A stretch of DNA of 64,000 nucleotides from an uncultured Clostridia bacterium (GCA_947625785.1 CANQPS010000007.1:59525-123524), one strand, 5' to 3'; shown: positions 17,512-26,977, numbered from the stretch's first letter. Notes: generated by a model not told the origin, from the sequence alone. Made by a program: numbers and translations.

Positions 17512-18513
17512 ATGAAAGTGAGTATAAAAGAAATAAAACATAAGGGTGAGCCTTGCATAAAAATGACCGCCGGTAAATATACTGCACTTTTAGCCCCAAC
17601 AGTCGGAAGTAATATGCTAAGGCTTAGAGATAATAAAAATAATATAGAGATGTTTCATTTTGATGTAAAGGCTCAAATGAAATTTGTCAAAAAAGAACCG
17701 TTATTTTTTGGGCTGCCAACATTATATCTTCCCAATCAATTAAGTGATGGAATTTTAAAAACATCTGATGCCATATATAAACTGCCGATAAATGAACCTA
17801 AACGAAATAATCATATTCACGGATTTTTACATCTCAGAGAATTTAAAGTTATACATAAAGAAATAACAGATACATCTGCCATTGTCAAAACTCAATATAT
17901 TTATAATAGTGATGACGAATTTTACCAATATTTGCCGATAGACTTTAAAGCCGAGATTATTTTTACGCTCACAGACAAAGGATTATTTTATCAGTTAGAA
18001 TTAACTAATAATTCTGATAAAATGATGCCCGTTGGCGTTGCAACACCGACAGCGTTACAGTGTCCTTTTTCACGAAAACATAATAAATTAGATTATGCGT
18101 TGTCAATACCTGCCAAAAATAAATGTGAACTTAATAACAGACATTTGTCATCAACATTAGCCGATCTTGGAAGTTATGATGAAAAATATTTAACAGGAAA
18201 TACGGAAACTTTGGAAAATAATATTGATGATGATATGTACCTGTTGGAAAAAGTACCACTGAAAAATGGTTATTATAAAGGTTTTGAGTTAGTTCATACA
18301 GAAAGTGAACATAAAGTTTGCTGTGAAGTCAGTAAGGAATATGACTTTATAATTGTTGGTAATTTTGGAAGAAACCATAGGTTTATAAGTTCAGAGCCGA
18401 CAAGCTGGATGATAAATGCCCCCAATATAACTGATAACAATATGTATACAGGTTATCGTGAAATAGCACCAAACAAGAAATTTACTGCAAAACAATATTA
18501 TTATAGTGTTTGA
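17512..18513 (+). CDS. Aldose 1-epimerase-family (galactose mutarotase-like) protein
   Basis: A 333-residue beta-sandwich protein. Recognisable elements are the start KMTAGKYTALLAPTVGSNMLRL, the catalytic-His region HIHGFLHLREF (about residues 103-113), and ELTNNSDKMMPVGVATPTALQCPF. These fit the GalM/YeaD superfamily that interconverts alpha and beta sugar anomers. Its substrate is unknown. It follows fabV by 24 bases and may be in the same transcript. Confidence 0.75.
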   Translation: MKVSIKEIKHKGEPCIKMTAGKYTALLAPTVGSNMLRLRDNKNNIEMFHFDVKAQMKFVKKEPLFFGLPTLYLPNQLSDGILKTSDAIYKLPINEPKRNNHIHGFLHLREFKVIHKEITDTSAIVKTQYIYNSDDEFYQYLPIDFKAEIIFTLTDKGLFYQLELTNNSDKMMPVGVATPTALQCPFSRKHNKLDYALSIPAKNKCELNNRHLSSTLADLGSYDEKYLTGNTETLENNIDDDMYLLEKVPLKNGYYKGFELVHTESEHKVCCEVSKEYDFIIVGNFGRNHRFISSEPTSWMINAPNITDNNMYTGYREIAPNKKFTAKQYYYSV

Positions 18514-18683
18514 TGATATATTTCCGTCATATATTATAAATATAGTACGAAATGCAATTAGTTGAAAGATTAAATCATTACAACTATGTAACTCCCGATT
18601 ACAATAACTAATCTTGCAATTTATGTGTAGTGTATGTTATACTTAGTTATAATTTAATTAATGGGATAAGGAAGGGTACCAAA

Positions 18684-20549
18684 ATGGGAAATTTGTGCTT
18701 TAATTGTATGAAAGACACAAATGGTGCAGCAATATGCCCACATTGTGGGTATGATATGGATAATGCCGAACAAAATGCTCCATATTTACCTTTGGGTGTG
18801 GAACTCCAAGAAAGATATGTAGTAGGCAAACAACTGCATAGCAACGGAGAGAGTACTACTTATTTGTGTTATGATAAAGTTAAAAAAACGCCGGTAATCA
18901 TAAAAGAATTTATACCTGCATCAATAAGCGGCAGAGCCGTAGGAAAGTTGCCGCTTATAATAAAAGAAGGTTATGAAAATGTAGTCAGAGATTTGCAGAA
19001 TGAGTTTTTGGAATATTATCGTGGTGTTGCAAGGTTCAGAGATTTAAATTCAATTATACCTATATACGATATATTCTCCGAAAATAATACATCTTATGTT
19101 GTGGAAGAAAAAATAGAATCAATCCCTTTCAGGGAATATATACAACGCAGTGGCGGAAAAATTGATTGGAATACTGCAAGACCATTATTTATGCCTTTAC
19201 TGTCAACTTTGGCAACATTGAGTGCCGCAGAAATATATCATCTTGGTATATCACCTGATAATCTGGTCGTTACAACGGACGGTAAATTGAAATTAACTAA
19301 TTTTGCTATAAATACACTGCGTTCAAAAGGCGGTATACTTGAACCCGAATTTTTTGAAGGTTCAACAGCACCGGAGCAGTATAAACCAAACAGAATTATT
19401 ACACAAAAAGCAGATATATATGGCTTTACGGCAACACTCTATTATGCATTAACAGGAAATTTGCCGAAGAGTGCTGATAAAACAGACGGAAAAATTATGA
19501 TTTCCAATTCTGTATTAAGAAAACTGCCGTCTCACGTGGTAAATGCTATTGCGAGTGGTTTGCAGCTCAGTGTAGTAAAAAGAATAGAAAGTTTTGATGC
19601 CTTAAGAACAGCATTAGCTTCTGCACCGTCTATACAAGCTATGCAAAAAGAAGGAGTTAATGCTTCGAATGCCAAAAAACAAAAACGAAGAACCTCTTCG
19701 TCACAAGCGAGGGAAGTATTGCCGGGTTTTGTATGGGTGCTTATATCCTGTGCGGTATCAATGTTTTTGTTTGTATTGGTGGGAATGATGGTTGTAGACC
19801 GTATAGATTTAAGCAAATGGTTCAAGCCAACGGGTGCAGTTGTAAGCGAAGGGGATAATAGTAATGTTTCGGATTCGGATAGTGTTCCGCCTCTTGCAGA
19901 TAATGAATTTATTGTTCCTGATTTGTCAAAAATGACCTATGAAAGTGCGGTAAGATTTGCCGAATCTGTTGGTAGATATAATATAGTTGTTTCAAATACA
20001 GAGCAATTCAGTTCAACGATAAAAGAAGGCTGTATTATATCACAATCTCCAAGCAAAGATACTGTCGCAACAGACGGTACGACAATTTGTGTAGTATTGA
20101 GTAAGGGTGCTGAAAAAAGGAATTTACCTTCTATAAGCGGTAAAACTCTTGAAGGTGCAGTTTCATCATTAAATCAACTTGGTTTTATTACTTGTATATC
20201 AGAAGAATACAGCGATATGGTTATGGAGGGTAAAGTAATAAGATATAAGGAATATGTTGCGGGAGATTCGATTACATATGGTTCTAAGGTTGAGATTGTT
20301 ATAAGTAAGGGTGTCGAGCCGGATATAGACAACAGTAACTATGTTACATTAGATAATATTGAAAATATGCCTTTGGACGAGGCCCAGCAGCTTCTAAGCG
20401 ATAAGGGTATTATGATTTCGGCAATAAAACAATATTCAAATATAGTAGAAAGCGGTAATTGTATAGGGTATGACGGAAACAAAGAAGGCGATAAAGTAGC
20501 AGAGGGTTCAACCGTTGTTATTATAGTAAGCAGAGGACCGCTCCCATAA
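18684..20549 (+). CDS. PASTA-domain protein with zinc ribbon and degenerate kinase domain (pseudokinase)
   Basis: A 621-residue membrane protein. Order: zinc ribbon (C5, C8, C18, C21); kinase-like domain about 35-325; transmembrane helix about 348-372; three extracellular PASTA domains (about 410-478, 480-548, 550-621). The beta-3 lysine K74 remains (VIIKEF), but the HRD loop reads HLGISPDN (186-193), so R and catalytic D are lost. The DFG motif is NFA (206-208), and the glycine loop is absent. It is therefore expected to be inactive as a kinase. PASTA repeats bind muropeptides in PrkC/StkP kinases, so this may be a wall sensor or scaffold. ATG 18684 has AAGGAAGGG upstream. It precedes the glg operon but has its own terminator. 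Confidence 0.85.
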   Translation: MGNLCFNCMKDTNGAAICPHCGYDMDNAEQNAPYLPLGVELQERYVVGKQLHSNGESTTYLCYDKVKKTPVIIKEFIPASISGRAVGKLPLIIKEGYENVVRDLQNEFLEYYRGVARFRDLNSIIPIYDIFSENNTSYVVEEKIESIPFREYIQRSGGKIDWNTARPLFMPLLSTLATLSAAEIYHLGISPDNLVVTTDGKLKLTNFAINTLRSKGGILEPEFFEGSTAPEQYKPNRIITQKADIYGFTATLYYALTGNLPKSADKTDGKIMISNSVLRKLPSHVVNAIASGLQLSVVKRIESFDALRTALASAPSIQAMQKEGVNASNAKKQKRRTSSSQAREVLPGFVWVLISCAVSMFLFVLVGMMVVDRIDLSKWFKPTGAVVSEGDNSNVSDSDSVPPLADNEFIVPDLSKMTYESAVRFAESVGRYNIVVSNTEQFSSTIKEGCIISQSPSKDTVATDGTTICVVLSKGAEKRNLPSISGKTLEGAVSSLNQLGFITCISEEYSDMVMEGKVIRYKEYVAGDSITYGSKVEIVISKGVEPDIDNSNYVTLDNIENMPLDEAQQLLSDKGIMISAIKQYSNIVESGNCIGYDGNKEGDKVAEGSTVVIIVSRGPLP

Positions 20550-20553
20550 TTAT

Positions 20554-20585
20554 AAAGACTGTATCTTTAAGATACAGTCTTTTAT
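20554..20585 (+). terminator. Terminator after the PASTA pseudokinase gene
   Basis: Perfect 12-bp stem (20554-20565 with 20571-20582), 5-base loop, T-rich tail. Confidence 0.85.
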
Positions 20586-20732
20586 TTATAAATAAACGCA
20601 GTTTTTTTCAAAATGTGACATATACATTGTGTTAATATTATATACGCTGATAAATATATTAAATTTTCGTAAAGTGATGTTAAAATTCATAAAAAAGTAT
20701 TGAATAAACCGGCTATTTTTTTGCAATAATAC

Positions 20733-20761
20733 TTGAATTTAGACCTAAATATTGATATGAT
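20733..20761 (+). promoter_or_regulatory. Putative promoter of the glg operon
   Basis: TTGAAT (20733-20738), 17 bases, TATGAT (20756-20761), about 45 bases before the glgB ATG. No repressor palindrome was noticed. Confidence 0.55.
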
Positions 20762-20806
20762 AGTATTAATTAGGTTGATTATAATAATAAAAGGGGGCGG
20801 TATTTA

Positions 20807-22783
20807 ATGCATAAATACGAAACTTCTGTATCAGATATGTTTGAATTGGAACTTTTTCATAGAGGTGAAAATTATAGGTCTTATGAATATATGGGGGCTC
20901 ATAGAGTAATACTCGGCGGTGAAAGCGGAGTAGTATTTAGAGTATGGGCACCAAATGCTATTAAAGTTTCAGTTGTAGGTTCGTTCAATAATTGGGATAA
21001 AGCTAAAAATCCTATGCAAAAAATCAGTAAAGGTGTATGGGAATGTTTTATTTCTAAAGATATACCGGAGTATTCTGCATATAAATATTGTATTGAAACT
21101 GCAAATGAAGAAGATTTATATAAATCTGATCCTTATGGTTTTCATTTTGAAACAAGACCAAATAATTCGACCTTGTTTTATGATGTAACCTGTTTTTCTT
21201 GGCAGGATCAAGAGTGGTTCAAGTCAAAATCTAAAATGGACCAATATTCTCAGCCAATAAATATTTATGAATTGCATTTAGGTTCTTGGAGAAAATATGA
21301 AGATGGAAGCGTATTTTCTTATTCAAAAATGGCAGAAGAACTCATTCCTTATGTAAAAGAAATGGGCTATACACATATTGAACTTATGCCATTAACAGAA
21401 TATCCACTTGATAGTTGTTTGGGGTATGGTACAACAGGATATTTTGCACCAACATCAAGATACGGTAAACCAAAAGATTTTATGGATTTTGTAAATAAAT
21501 GTCATTTGGCAGGTATTTCTGTAATTATGGATTGGGTTCCTACACGATTTTCCAAGGATTCGTCTGGATTGGCTGATTTTGATGGGACTCCTTGCTATGA
21601 ATATTCGGATAAAAACAGGTCAACCTTTAAACGATGGAATTCAAATGCTTTTGATTATAGCAAAAATGAAGTGTTAAGTTTTCTTATATCGAGTGCAGTA
21701 TTTTGGTTTGACTATTACCATCTTGACGGATTAAGGATAAATGCACTTGAGGCAGTATTATACCTTGACTATGATAGAAGAGATGAGGAATGGACACCTA
21801 ATGAGAACGGTGGAAAAGAAAATCTTGAGGCAATTAAATTTATAAAAAAATTAAATGAAGCAGTTTTTTCATATTTTCCATATATTATGATGATAGCGGA
21901 GGAGTCAACCTCTTGGCCGACAGTTACAAGACCAACATATTGTGACGGTTTGGGATTTAATTATAAATGGAATGTTGGTTTTATAAATGATTTGTCAAGA
22001 TATATGTCATTAGACTCTCTTTACAGACCATTTAATCATAATAATCTTACATTTTCATTTTCTTATGCCTTTTCGGAAAATTTTATTACCCCTATATCAC
22101 ACGAAGAAATTTTATTTGATAAATCTTCTGTTATTAATAAAATGCCCGGTTCTTATGAACAAAAATTTGCAGGAATGCGTACAATGGTGGCATATGTAAT
22201 GTCACACCCGGGGAAAAAATTATTTTTTATGGGGACAGAGCTTGGACAATTTAAAGAATGGAATAGTTCTAAGGAATTGGATTGGATGTTGTTGGGCTAT
22301 CCGGCACATAAGCAGCTTCATAATTTCTTTAAAGATATAAATAAATTTTATCTTGATAATAAACCTTTGTGGGAAGTTGATTTTAATTGGAATGGCTTGA
22401 AGATGATAGCAGATGATGATTACACACAAAGCATAATAGCATTCAGAAGAATAGATAAAGGCGGAGATGAGATAATAGCTGTATGTAACTTCCAACCTAA
22501 TTTAAGACAAAATTATAGAATAGGTGTTCCATACTATGGAGTATATAAAGAAGTATTCAGTACGGATTGCAAAGAATATGGAGGTAATGGTATTAGAAAT
22601 GCCTCAACAATAAACACTGACGATATACCTTATCATAATTTAGAACAATCTGTTGTGTTGACGCTGCCGCCTATATCGGTTATATATTTGAAGTGTGTTA
22701 AGATAAAATCAAAACCTAAAAAACCAAAAAATAAAAAATCGCAGAAATTAAGTTATAATACTTTAAATAGGGAGGAAAAATAA
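20807..22783 (+). CDS. glgB: GlgB-family branching enzyme homologue, catalytic residues substituted
   Basis: A 658-residue protein with the full GlgB layout: CBM48 (about 35-130), GH13 barrel (about 150-520), C-terminal beta domain and a Lys-rich tail. Landmarks ELHLGSWR, LMPLTEYP, IAEESTSWP and FMGTELGQF are present. However, three GH13 catalytic positions differ from active enzymes. The nucleophile Asp in DGLRVDAV is Asn312 (DGLRINAL). The region IV Asp of SHDE is Glu433 (SHEE). The region I His is Arg247 (VPTRF). The acid/base Glu365 remains. By GH13 chemistry this should not form alpha-1,6 branches, so it may be a glycogen-binding or regulatory pseudoenzyme. The stop is directly followed by the glgC ATG. 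Confidence 0.9.
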   Translation: MHKYETSVSDMFELELFHRGENYRSYEYMGAHRVILGGESGVVFRVWAPNAIKVSVVGSFNNWDKAKNPMQKISKGVWECFISKDIPEYSAYKYCIETANEEDLYKSDPYGFHFETRPNNSTLFYDVTCFSWQDQEWFKSKSKMDQYSQPINIYELHLGSWRKYEDGSVFSYSKMAEELIPYVKEMGYTHIELMPLTEYPLDSCLGYGTTGYFAPTSRYGKPKDFMDFVNKCHLAGISVIMDWVPTRFSKDSSGLADFDGTPCYEYSDKNRSTFKRWNSNAFDYSKNEVLSFLISSAVFWFDYYHLDGLRINALEAVLYLDYDRRDEEWTPNENGGKENLEAIKFIKKLNEAVFSYFPYIMMIAEESTSWPTVTRPTYCDGLGFNYKWNVGFINDLSRYMSLDSLYRPFNHNNLTFSFSYAFSENFITPISHEEILFDKSSVINKMPGSYEQKFAGMRTMVAYVMSHPGKKLFFMGTELGQFKEWNSSKELDWMLLGYPAHKQLHNFFKDINKFYLDNKPLWEVDFNWNGLKMIADDDYTQSIIAFRRIDKGGDEIIAVCNFQPNLRQNYRIGVPYYGVYKEVFSTDCKEYGGNGIRNASTINTDDIPYHNLEQSVVLTLPPISVIYLKCVKIKSKPKKPKNKKSQKLSYNTLNREEK

Positions 22784-23998
22784 ATGTTTCCAAAACAAGA
22801 AGTAGTAGCTATGTTGCTTGCCGGTGGTCAGGGAAGCAGACTTGGCGTATTAACAAAGAAATTAGCAAAACCTGCTGTTCCATACGGCGGAAAATATAGA
22901 ATAATAGATTTTCCGTTGTCGAACTGTATAAATTCCGGTATTGAGGCGGTTGGCGTTTTAACGCAATATCAGCCGCTGGTTCTTAATGAATATATCGGTA
23001 ATGGTCAGCCTTGGGATTTAGACAGTATGAATAGTGGTGTTCAGGTACTTTCTCCGTATCAGCAAATAAATGGTGCAGATTGGTATTCCGGTACAGCTAA
23101 TGCCATATATCAAAATATGAACTATATTGAAAGATATAGTCCGGATTATGTTGTTATTTTATCCGGTGACCACATATATAAAATGGATTATTCTAAAATG
23201 ATAGATTTCCATAAAAGTAATAATGCTGATTGTACGGTTGCGGTTATAGATGTACCTCTGGAGGAGGCATCAAGATTTGGTATTCTTAATACAAAAGATG
23301 ATGGCTCTATTTATGAATTTGAGGAAAAACCTAAAAATCCGAAAAGTACAAAGGCATCAATGGGTATATATGTGTTTAGCTGGAATAAATTGAGAAAGTA
23401 TCTTACGGAAGATGCCGAAAATCCAAATTCATCAAATGATTTTGGTAAAGATATTTTGCCGACAATGCTTAATAAGGGCGAAAGAATGTTTGCTTATGAA
23501 TTTGAAGGATATTGGAAAGATGTAGGAACAATAGAAAGCCTTTGGGAATCTAATATGGATTTGCTTGACCCAAAAGTAACTCTTAATTTAAGAGATGAAA
23601 GCTGGAAAATTTATTCCCGCAATCCTGTAATGCCTCCGCATTATGTATCAAGTGATGCAAAAATCCAAAATTCATTAATCGCAGACGGCTGTAATGTATA
23701 TGGAGAAATAGATTTTTCTATATTATTTTCGGGAGTTAATGTTGCAAAGGGGGCAGTAGTAAGGGATTCTATTATTATGCCGGGTGCAACTATTGAGGAA
23801 GGTGCAGTAGTACAATATGCTATTGTTTCTGAAAATGCCGTAATCGGTAAAAATGCCGTAGTAGGTGCAAGACCTGAAAGTATAGTCGATAAAGGTGAAT
23901 GGGGAATTGCCGTAATAGGAGATAATATTCATATAGGCAATTCAGTAATTGTTGCACCAAAAGCTATGATTGATAAGGATATAGAGGGGGAAGTGTAA
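22784..23998 (+). CDS. glgC: Glucose-1-phosphate adenylyltransferase
   Basis: A 404-residue ADP-glucose pyrophosphorylase making ADP-glucose from ATP and glucose-1-phosphate. The N-terminal Rossmann domain has [10 protein letters not shown] and [11 protein letters not shown], the catalytic Asp is in [10 protein letters not shown], and the glucose-1-phosphate lysine lies in [11 protein letters not shown]-terminal left-handed beta-helix with hexapeptide repeats starts about residue 290. All key residues look intact, unlike those of GlgB and GlgA beside it. GGAGG precedes the ATG. It lies second in the glgBCDA operon, with glgD 2 bases downstream. Confidence 0.96.
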   Translation: MFPKQEVVAMLLAGGQGSRLGVLTKKLAKPAVPYGGKYRIIDFPLSNCINSGIEAVGVLTQYQPLVLNEYIGNGQPWDLDSMNSGVQVLSPYQQINGADWYSGTANAIYQNMNYIERYSPDYVVILSGDHIYKMDYSKMIDFHKSNNADCTVAVIDVPLEEASRFGILNTKDDGSIYEFEEKPKNPKSTKASMGIYVFSWNKLRKYLTEDAENPNSSNDFGKDILPTMLNKGERMFAYEFEGYWKDVGTIESLWESNMDLLDPKVTLNLRDESWKIYSRNPVMPPHYVSSDAKIQNSLIADGCNVYGEIDFSILFSGVNVAKGAVVRDSIIMPGATIEEGAVVQYAIVSENAVIGKNAVVGARPESIVDKGEWGIAVIGDNIHIGNSVIVAPKAMIDKDIEGEV

Positions 23999-24000
23999 TT

Positions 24001-25116
24001 ATGCGCAGTAATAATGTACTTGGTATAATATTCTCAAATTTACACGAAGATTTAATAAGAGAATTAACGGCTGTCAGAACAACAGCATCAGTACCGTTTG
24101 GCGGAAGGTATCGTATGATAGATTTTCCATTGTCAAATATGGTTAATTCAGGAATAAATAAAGTAGGTGTTATCACAAAACATAATTACCAATCACTTAT
24201 GGACCATTTAGGTTCAGGTAAATCTTGGGATTTATCAAGAAATAGAAAAGGTCTTTATATATTACCGCCATTTGGCAATAATGACAGTGAATTTTCAAGC
24301 AGAATAGAAACACTTCTTGCAATAGAAAGTTTTTTTAAGCGTTCGACAGAGGAGTATGTTTTGCTTACAGACTGCCATACCGTATGTAATATTGACTATC
24401 AAGATGTTTTGTCAAAGCATATTCAAAATAATGCAGATATAACGGTTATATATAAAAAGGGTTTGTTGCCGGAAAAATTATTTAAACCGGCAGTTTATGA
24501 AGTTGACAGTACAGGAAGAGTAACAACTATGCTTATCAATCCGCATAATGCAAGTGAATATAATTATGGCATAGATATGACGCTTATAAAGAAAGATTTA
24601 TTGATGGAGCTTTTATATGAATGTAAAAGCAGAAATGCTCTTGATTTTAAACGTGATATTATACAGAGTAATGTATCAAAATATAATATATTTGCTTATG
24701 AGTTAAAAGGCTTTTCTGCTACAATTACAAGCATAGTAAGTTATTTTAAAGCTAATATGGCACTTATGAACAGCAATATAAGAAAAGAATTGTTTAATAG
24801 CCAAAATCCTATATACACAAAAGTTCGTGATGATATGCCAACAATTTATGGACTTGGTTCATTGTGCAAAAATTCTCTTATTGCAAATGGCTGTATTATA
24901 GAGGGAAATGTCGAAAACAGCATTATATTCAGAGGGGTTCATATAGGCAAGGGTACAAAGGTTTCAAATTGTGTAATTATGCAGGATACTCAAATAGGAG
25001 AAAATTCTAATTTAAGTTATGTCATATCAGATAAAGATGTAATAATTAAGAATGAAAGGTCGCTTATGGGATATTCGTCATATCCTGTATATATTAGTAA
25101 GGCAAGTGTTGTCTAA
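24001..25116 (+). CDS. glgD: GlgD, regulatory subunit of ADP-glucose pyrophosphorylase
   Basis: A 371-residue GlgC paralogue with the GlgD signature GIIFSNLHEDLIREL, SVPFGGRYRMIDFPLSN and MDHLGSGKSWDL. The catalytic motif GGQGSRL of GlgC is absent, as is normal for GlgD. In Firmicutes GlgD pairs with GlgC and raises its activity rather than catalysing alone. A C-terminal beta-helix is present (from about residue 270). GGGGAAG at the glgC end serves as ribosome site, so translation is coupled. Confidence 0.95.
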   Translation: MRSNNVLGIIFSNLHEDLIRELTAVRTTASVPFGGRYRMIDFPLSNMVNSGINKVGVITKHNYQSLMDHLGSGKSWDLSRNRKGLYILPPFGNNDSEFSSRIETLLAIESFFKRSTEEYVLLTDCHTVCNIDYQDVLSKHIQNNADITVIYKKGLLPEKLFKPAVYEVDSTGRVTTMLINPHNASEYNYGIDMTLIKKDLLMELLYECKSRNALDFKRDIIQSNVSKYNIFAYELKGFSATITSIVSYFKANMALMNSNIRKELFNSQNPIYTKVRDDMPTIYGLGSLCKNSLIANGCIIEGNVENSIIFRGVHIGKGTKVSNCVIMQDTQIGENSNLSYVISDKDVIIKNERSLMGYSSYPVYISKASVV

Positions 25117-25127
25117 GGAGAAAGAAT

Positions 25128-26552
25128 ATGAAAGTTTTATTTGTAACAAGTGAGGCTGAACCATATATATCGTCAGGAACATTAGGTCAGTTTTCTTGCT
25201 CGTTACCGTTTTCGTTGAGACAGAGATTAATAGGCTGCAGGGTAGTAATGCCGCTTTATGATGATATTCCACAAGAATTAAAAGATAATATGAAATTCGT
25301 TACAAGTTTATCCGTTCCGGTATCTTGGAGAAGACAATATTGTGGTGTTTTTGAAGCAAGATATAATGGTGTAATCTATTATTTTATTGATAACAGATAT
25401 TATTTTAAGCGCAGTGGCTTATACGGACACTATGATGATGCTGAGAGATTTGCATTTTTTTCTCGTGCAGTTTTAGAAATGTTGCCATATATAGATTTTA
25501 AACCTGATATTATACACAGCAACGACTGGCAAACAGCGTTAGTTCCGGTATATTACTCTTTATTTTACGGAAAAATTGAATGGTACAGTAATATAAAAAC
25601 AATATTTACAATACATAACATTCAATTTCAGGGTAAATATACCCAAGAAATACTTGATGAAGTTGTGGGTATCTCGCACGAATTTATATCAATACTTGAA
25701 TATGACGGAAAAATTAATTTTATGAAATCGGCAATAGAAACTGCAAATAAAATTACTACTGTATCGCCGCAATATGCTGCTGAAATACAAACACCATATT
25801 TTTCTTATGGGCTTGATAAGATAATATCGCAAAGAGCTTGGAAATTATCCGGTATTGTTAATGGTGTTGATACGAATTTATATAATCCAAATACAGATAA
25901 ATATATTTTCAGTAATTTTTCGTCAGATGACCTAAATGGTAAAAGAAAATGCAAATATTTTTTACAGCAAAGATTAGGATTAAATATTTCAGAGAATATT
26001 CCATTATTGGCGATAGTATCGAAAATGATTGCATCAAAAGGTATGCAGCTTATAAAAGAATCGCTTGGACAAATATTGTCTGAGGAAAATATACAGGTTG
26101 TTGTAGTAGGTTCGGGAGAATGGGAATTTGAGGCATTTTTCAGAGATATTGCAGTTAAGTATCCCGGTAGATTAAGTGTGAATATAGGATTTAATGATGA
26201 ATTAGTGCATAAAGTATATGCCAGTGCAGATATGATACTTATTCCTTCACAAACAGAGCCTTGCGGTAAAAATCAAATGATAGCTTTGAAATATGGTACA
26301 ATACCAATAGTTCACGAGGTAGGCGGATTAAAGGATACTGTCAGGGATAGCGGAGATAATATCGGAAATGGTTTTACATTTAAGACATATTCTTCTATGG
26401 ATATGATAAACTGTATAAAAAGAGCTGTTAATGGATATAAAAATCATATTGGTTGGGAAACCCTAATAAAAAGGGCAATGATGTGCGATTTTAGTTGGGG
26501 AAAGTCTGCCAACGAATATATAAGACTATATAAGGAATTATCCAATAATTAA
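25128..26552 (+). CDS. glgA: Glycogen synthase GlgA homologue with altered ADP-glucose motif
   Basis: A 474-residue GT5 GT-B protein. Present are VTSEAEPY at the N-terminus, HSNDWQTALVP, TIHNIQFQGKY, and the C-terminal EPCGKNQMIALKYGTIPIV with the catalytic-region Glu. Two N-terminal positions are unusual. The KTGGL motif that contacts the ADP-glucose phosphate reads SSGTL (residues 15-19), losing the conserved Lys. RLTxQKG reads KMIASKG, keeping only the second lysine. Activity may be reduced or altered; residue substitutions are seen, their consequence is inferred. It is the last gene of the operon, closed by a strong terminator. Confidence 0.88.
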   Translation: MKVLFVTSEAEPYISSGTLGQFSCSLPFSLRQRLIGCRVVMPLYDDIPQELKDNMKFVTSLSVPVSWRRQYCGVFEARYNGVIYYFIDNRYYFKRSGLYGHYDDAERFAFFSRAVLEMLPYIDFKPDIIHSNDWQTALVPVYYSLFYGKIEWYSNIKTIFTIHNIQFQGKYTQEILDEVVGISHEFISILEYDGKINFMKSAIETANKITTVSPQYAAEIQTPYFSYGLDKIISQRAWKLSGIVNGVDTNLYNPNTDKYIFSNFSSDDLNGKRKCKYFLQQRLGLNISENIPLLAIVSKMIASKGMQLIKESLGQILSEENIQVVVVGSGEWEFEAFFRDIAVKYPGRLSVNIGFNDELVHKVYASADMILIPSQTEPCGKNQMIALKYGTIPIVHEVGGLKDTVRDSGDNIGNGFTFKTYSSMDMINCIKRAVNGYKNHIGWETLIKRAMMCDFSWGKSANEYIRLYKELSNN

Positions 26553-26555
26553 AGA

Positions 26556-26598
26556 AATATACCATAAATCTTAATATGATTTATGGTATATTATTTTT
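26556..26598 (+). terminator. Terminator of the glg operon
   Basis: Perfect 15-bp stem (26556-26570 with 26578-26592), 7-base loop, T-run. Confidence 0.9.
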
Positions 26599-26601
26599 TA
26601 T

Positions 26602-26766
26602 GGCGGGGCTTCGCCCCACACCCCACAAAGGCTCTGCCCTTGACCCGCAAGCCTTTTGAAAAAGGCTTGACCGAAAACTTTTGCGTTAAAAATAAAAGTT
26701 TTTGAGAGTTTTAAGAGAACTTTTTTCAAAAAGTTCTCTTAATGGGGTGTGGGGCGAAGCCCCGCC
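26602..26766. repeat. Structured intergenic repeat with 24-bp terminal inverted repeats
   Basis: Outer arms 26602-26625 and 26743-26766 are perfect 24-base inverted repeats, unusually GC-rich for this genome. Inside are further hairpins: 26649-26668 (9-bp stem, 2-base loop), an 'aaaactttt/aaaagtttt' pair, and 26712-26725 with 26728-26741 (14 bp). A degenerate, inverted copy lies at 5357-5446. No coding potential is seen. It resembles a small non-autonomous mobile element (MITE- or REP-like), but no transposase is present. Confidence 0.8.
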
Positions 26767-26824
26767 TATAAATATTTCCCAAAGGGGGCGTTGCTCCAAT
26801 CTTAAATATTTAGACAAAAAACTG

Positions 26825-26853
26825 TTGACAGATAGGTGTAATTGTGTTATTAT
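26825..26853 (+). promoter_or_regulatory. Strong promoter reading toward the XRE gene's 3' end
   Basis: Consensus TTGACA (26825-26830), 17 bases, extended -10 TGTTATTAT (TATTAT 26848-26853). Operator O1 (26861-26879) covers the expected start site. No convincing gene follows on the plus strand before the convergent XRE gene, so the product may be an untranslated or antisense RNA. Confidence 0.65.
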
Positions 26854-26860
26854 GTAAATA

Positions 26861-26879
26861 TATTACATATGGTGTGATA
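26861..26879. promoter_or_regulatory. Operator O1, TATTACA-N5-TGTGATA
   Basis: One mismatch to the palindrome found exactly at 27316, 27598 and 27663. It sits at the start site of the promoter at 26825-26853. Confidence 0.6.
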
Positions 26880-26931
26880 TTATTTATAGGAGTATGACTA
26901 AAATTATATATAGTATCTCTATCTCAAAGAT

Positions 26932-26977
26932 TGTGGATAAACTTAGACTATATACGATAGTTCTAAGTTTATCCACA
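26932..26977. other. 46-bp hairpin whose arms are two inverted perfect DnaA boxes
   Basis: Arms 26932-26947 and 26962-26977 are exact 16-base inverted repeats. The outer nine bases of each arm are TTATCCACA (26969-26977 on plus, 26932-26940 on minus), the consensus DnaA box. No T-run follows on either strand, so it does not look like a normal terminator. Confidence 0.65.
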
